DNA of 43,290 bases from Actinomadura sp. HBU206391 (GTDB lineage: Bacteria; Actinomycetota; Actinomycetes; Streptosporangiales; Streptosporangiaceae): NCBI RefSeq assembly GCF_014323665.1, contig NZ_JABVEB010000043.1, positions 1-43,290 on the forward strand. Direction: 5' to 3'. Position numbers and translations under genes: made by a program. Position 1 is the stretch's first letter. Each line of letters begins with the position of its first letter. Shown here piece after piece: positions 40,711-43,290 of the stretch. The notes under the pieces were generated by a model that did not search any database, was not told the DNA's origin, and saw nothing but the letters and a program-made list of their open reading frames with translations.

Positions 40711-42459
40711 TTAGTTAATGCGCGATATGTCGAAATTGTCGTAGTCTGCAGCCACTTGGCCGCCGCTACCGCCGCCCTGCCGCATGACGACGACCCCGGC
40801 CTTGCGCGGCGCCAGCGGATTGTCGCCGTCGGTGTACTCCGCGGCCAGCTCGCCGTTGATCCACATCCGCAGGTGCACCTTCTTGTCCTGCCCCTCACAG
40901 GCGATCTGGATCTTGTTGGTGCCCTGCGGCTTGAAACCTTTGGCGTCCGACGTCGGAGCGAGCTCCTTGGAGATGTTGGCGCCCGAAACCTTGCGGATGA
41001 CCGTGCCGTCCCCGTCGCGACGGACCAGGAACACGTAGCCGTCCAGTTGCGAGTCCTCCGCTCCGAAGCACCACAGCCCCACCTGACCGTACTTCGGTCC
41101 GGACACCGGCGTCACGTCGGCGGACACCAGGGCTCGCGACGGCAGTTCCCCGTCGAACGGCGCAATGGTCGACTCTTCGGTGTCGTTGCCCGTGGTCCCG
41201 AGCCGGTACCGGCCGTTGAGATAACCCGATCCGAAGAGATCCCGGTACTCGCCGCCGGACCAGCGCGTGCTGATGTTGGAGAAGTCGTCGCTGAAGACGG
41301 TGCTGGTGCTCGAGGGCGGGCCACCCGAGCCGGTGAGCCAGAGCACGGCGATGAGCGCGAGCACCAGAACGCCGGCCACGCCCGCCCCGGCCAGTGCGAG
41401 GGCGCGGCGCTTCTCCCGGCGGGGAGCCCGGCCGGGGGCCTGACCCGGCGGCGCCATGGCGGTGGGCGCGTTGGCGCCGGGGTGGCCGGGCGCGTAGCCG
41501 GGCGGCGTCGGCACCGTTCCAGAGCCGTCCGCCCGCGTCGGCTGGTACGGATAGGGCCCGCCCGGCGGGACGCCGGGGGGCGGTGTGGCCTGCCAGGTGC
41601 GGCCGATCGTGGCGGCGGTCTGGGCGGTGTCGGCCCGCTGCTGGCCGACCAGCCCGTCCAGTAGTTCCTGAGCGGTCGGCCGCAGCGCGGGATCCTTGGC
41701 CAGCGCCCGCTCGACCAGGTGCCGTATCTCGTCTTCCAGACCCTCGATCTGCGGATCGCCGTGGGAGATCCGATAGAGCACTGCGGGCAGGGTGGCCGCC
41801 GGGAACGGCGCGTCGCCGGTCCCGGCGTAGGCCACGACGGCGCCCCAGGCGAAGACATCGGACGCGGCGGTGGCCCGCCCGCCCCCGATGATCTCCGGCG
41901 CCATGTACGCGGGAGTGCCGACGAACTGGCCGGTCTTGGTCTGGTCCACGACCGTGTCGAGCGCACGGGCGATGCCGAAGTCGATCACCCGTGGGCCGAG
42001 CGAGGAGAGCAGGACGTTGGCCGGCTTCAGATCGCGATGCACGACCCCGGCACCGTGGATGGCGGTGAGCGCCGTGGCGACCCCGACAGCGAGATGGTCG
42101 AGGGTCGCCCCGCGCATCGGGCCGGAGTCGCGCACGAACTCGTGCAGGTTCGGACCGTTGACGTACTCGGTCACGATGTAGAGCGGATCGCCGTCGAGGT
42201 TGGCGTCGAGCACCGGGGCCGTACAGAACCTGCGCACCTTCCGGGCCGATTCGACCTCGCGCCGGAAGCGGTCGCGGAACGACGGATCGTGCGCCAGGTC
42301 AGGGTTGATCACCTTGACCGCGGCGCGCTCGCCGGCGGAGGTCTCGGCCAGATAGACCGTGCCCATGCCTCCCCGGCCGATCCGGCCGACCAGCCGGTAG
42401 GTGCCCAGCGTCCGCGGGTCACCGGCGTTCAGGGGATCGACCGCGCTCTCTGCCGACAC
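40711..42459 (-). CDS. Receptor-type Ser/Thr protein kinase with extracellular lectin-like domain
   Basis: The 582-residue protein has a Hanks-type kinase domain at about 19-275: GRGGMGTVYLA, Lys49, HRDLKPAN with Asp143, DFG at 160-162 and GTPAYMAPE. A Pro/Gly-rich linker follows to about 350, then one membrane helix (352-376, ALALAGAGVAGVLVLALIAV) and an extracellular domain of about 200 residues. That domain (FSDDFSNISTRWSGGEYRD ... YDNFDIS) has the concanavalin/LamG or DUF1080-like beta-sandwich pattern, a likely carbohydrate-binding sensor. The usual actinobacterial sensor is PASTA, so this version suggests sugar sensing. GTG 42459 has GGAG five bases upstream. A hairpin sits in the leader. 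Confidence 0.9.
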   Translation of the reverse strand: MSAESAVDPLNAGDPRTLGTYRLVGRIGRGGMGTVYLAETSAGERAAVKVINPDLAHDPSFRDRFRREVESARKVRRFCTAPVLDANLDGDPLYIVTEYVNGPNLHEFVRDSGPMRGATLDHLAVGVATALTAIHGAGVVHRDLKPANVLLSSLGPRVIDFGIARALDTVVDQTKTGQFVGTPAYMAPEIIGGGRATAASDVFAWGAVVAYAGTGDAPFPAATLPAVLYRISHGDPQIEGLEDEIRHLVERALAKDPALRPTAQELLDGLVGQQRADTAQTAATIGRTWQATPPPGVPPGGPYPYQPTRADGSGTVPTPPGYAPGHPGANAPTAMAPPGQAPGRAPRREKRRALALAGAGVAGVLVLALIAVLWLTGSGGPPSSTSTVFSDDFSNISTRWSGGEYRDLFGSGYLNGRYRLGTTGNDTEESTIAPFDGELPSRALVSADVTPVSGPKYGQVGLWCFGAEDSQLDGYVFLVRRDGDGTVIRKVSGANISKELAPTSDAKGFKPQGTNKIQIACEGQDKKVHLRMWINGELAAEYTDGDNPLAPRKAGVVVMRQGGGSGGQVAADYDNFDISRIN

Positions 42460-42483
42460 AGTTGCTCCACGCCTCCCTGTCTT

Positions 42484-42501
42484 CGTGCACGAAAGTGCAC
42501 G
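42484..42501. promoter_or_regulatory. GTGCAC palindrome upstream of the kinase gene
   Basis: CGTGCAC-GAAA-GTGCACG is a perfect 7-bp inverted repeat 25 bases before the kinase start. On the kinase mRNA the loop would be TTTC. It could be a leader hairpin or an operator. No T-run follows, and the upstream quinone oxidoreductase gene ends at 42566. Confidence 0.5.
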
Positions 42502-42565
42502 TTGAGGCAGATTAGCGAAGAGTCGTGCCCTAAGGGAGCAGGGTGGTGCGTAGGGGCGCTGTGGC

Positions 42566-43290
42566 CTAGGGGAGGAGCAGCAGCTTGCCCGTCGTGCGGC
42601 GGCCCTGGAGGTCCTCGTGCGCCGTGCGGGTGTCGGCGAGGTCATAGCGCCGGCTGATGTGCACGCGCAGGTCGCCGTTCTTCACCCAGCCCAGCACGTC
42701 CGAGGCTCGGGCGAGCAGTTCCTCGCGCGTGGCGACGTAGTGGGCCAGGGTCGGCCGGGTGAGGAAGAGCGAGCCGCCGTTGTTGAGCCGCATCGGCTCG
42801 ACCGGTGGCACCGGCCCGCTCGCCGCGCCGTACAGCGCGAGCGTGCCGCGCGGTCGCAGGCTCTCCAGGCTGCCGTCGAAGGTGGCGGCGCCCACGCCGT
42901 CGTACACGGCGGCGACGCCCTCGCCGCCGGTCAGCCGCAGGACCTCCGGGGCGAACTCGGTCTCGGTGTAGCGAATGATCTCGTCTGCCCCGGCGTCGCG
43001 AGCGAGCTTCTCCTTCTCCGGGGTCGAGACGGTGCCGATCACGCGGCCGCCGAGCAGCTTCACGACCTGGGTGAGGAGCAGGCCCATGCCGCCCGCGGCG
43101 GCGTGCACGAGCACCGTGTCACCCGGCCGTACGGGGTAGGTGGAGTGGGTGAGGTAGTGCGCGGTCATGCCCTGGAGCATCGCGGCGGCCGCGTCCTCGG
43201 CCGACACGCCGTCCGGAACGCGGACGGCCCGGTCCGCCCGCACGATCGCCTTCTCGGCGTACGAACCGTTCACGTCCGAGGACGCGACCA
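42566..43290 (-). CDS. NADPH:quinone oxidoreductase (zeta-crystallin-like MDR), 5'-partial
   Basis: The visible 241 residues are the C-terminal three quarters of a zinc-free medium-chain dehydrogenase/reductase of the quinone oxidoreductase type. The nucleotide-binding motif is HAAAGGMGLLLTQVVKLLG, followed by DGVGAATFDGSLESLRPRG and a C-terminal HISRRYDLADTRTAHEDLQG block ending TGKLLLLP. The frame stays open past the right edge, so the N-terminal catalytic domain lies outside. Such enzymes reduce quinones or enones with NADPH. It is co-directional with the kinase gene but separated by about 100 bases. Confidence 0.9.
   Translation of the reverse strand, partial: VASSDVNGSYAEKAIVRADRAVRVPDGVSAEDAAAAMLQGMTAHYLTHSTYPVRPGDTVLVHAAAGGMGLLLTQVVKLLGGRVIGTVSTPEKEKLARDAGADEIIRYTETEFAPEVLRLTGGEGVAAVYDGVGAATFDGSLESLRPRGTLALYGAASGPVPPVEPMRLNNGGSLFLTRPTLAHYVATREELLARASDVLGWVKNGDLRVHISRRYDLADTRTAHEDLQGRRTTGKLLLLP

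Overview
The window is about 70% G+C. It has GTG starts, purine-rich Shine-Dalgarno sites, many 4-nt ATGA/GTGA gene overlaps and actinobacterial families: a WS/DGAT acyltransferase, a GQDPYP-type Ung, a membrane Ser/Thr kinase, a MocR regulator and a DUF5825-like protein. It is chromosomal DNA of a high-GC actinomycete. A Streptosporangiales or Thermomonosporaceae-like host is my inference, not something the sequence proves.

Layout. 1-5.2 kb: wax ester/triacylglycerol synthase, uracil-DNA glycosylase, a haem-oxygenase-like diiron (HDO, UndA-type) enzyme and an FAD monooxygenase. 5.2-6.7 kb: a membrane-anchored polymorphic-toxin-like protein ending in a PI3/PI4-kinase-like domain. 6.7-12.5 kb: a degraded accessory stretch with short gene fragments, an Rnl2-type RNA ligase, a 50-bp palindrome in front of a frameshifted epoxide hydrolase, a truncated serine resolvase and a CPBP (CAAX-type) membrane protease. 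12.5-15.2 kb: a divergent MocR regulator and PLP-dependent gamma-lyase pair with a candidate operator. 15.2-19.3 kb: an immunity-like island with an Imm1-like protein, a TPR protein, a SUKH-like gene broken by two frameshifts and a beta-propeller-like protein. 19.5-21.2 kb: a MinD/ParA-like ATPase with a Pro/Gln-rich repeat tail.

21.3-25.5 kb is the most distinctive locus. A RiPP-maturation-type B12 radical SAM enzyme (GCWWGEKHQCTFCGLNG signature) is translationally coupled to a DUF5825-like partner, diverges from an MFS exporter across an AT-rich gap with an inverted repeat, and converges on a PhyH-type dioxygenase. I see no convincing precursor peptide. 26.5-31.8 kb is a tightly overlapping glycan operon: SDR epimerase, GT4, unknown protein, small Cys-rich zinc-type protein, GT4 and GT28-like protein, closed by a perfect 17-bp stem terminator.

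31.9-43.3 kb holds more ordinary functions: a small membrane protein, DUF2203, a secreted DUF2334 deacetylase-like protein, a PadR regulator next to a DrrAB-type ABC exporter whose promoter is bracketed by twin palindromes, a metallo-beta-lactamase-fold hydrolase, a voltage-sensor-like membrane protein, a sugar-1-phosphate nucleotidyltransferase, an ABM-like small protein, a receptor Ser/Thr kinase with an extracellular lectin-like domain, and a quinone oxidoreductase cut by the right edge. All family assignments come from motifs read by eye. No database search was run.
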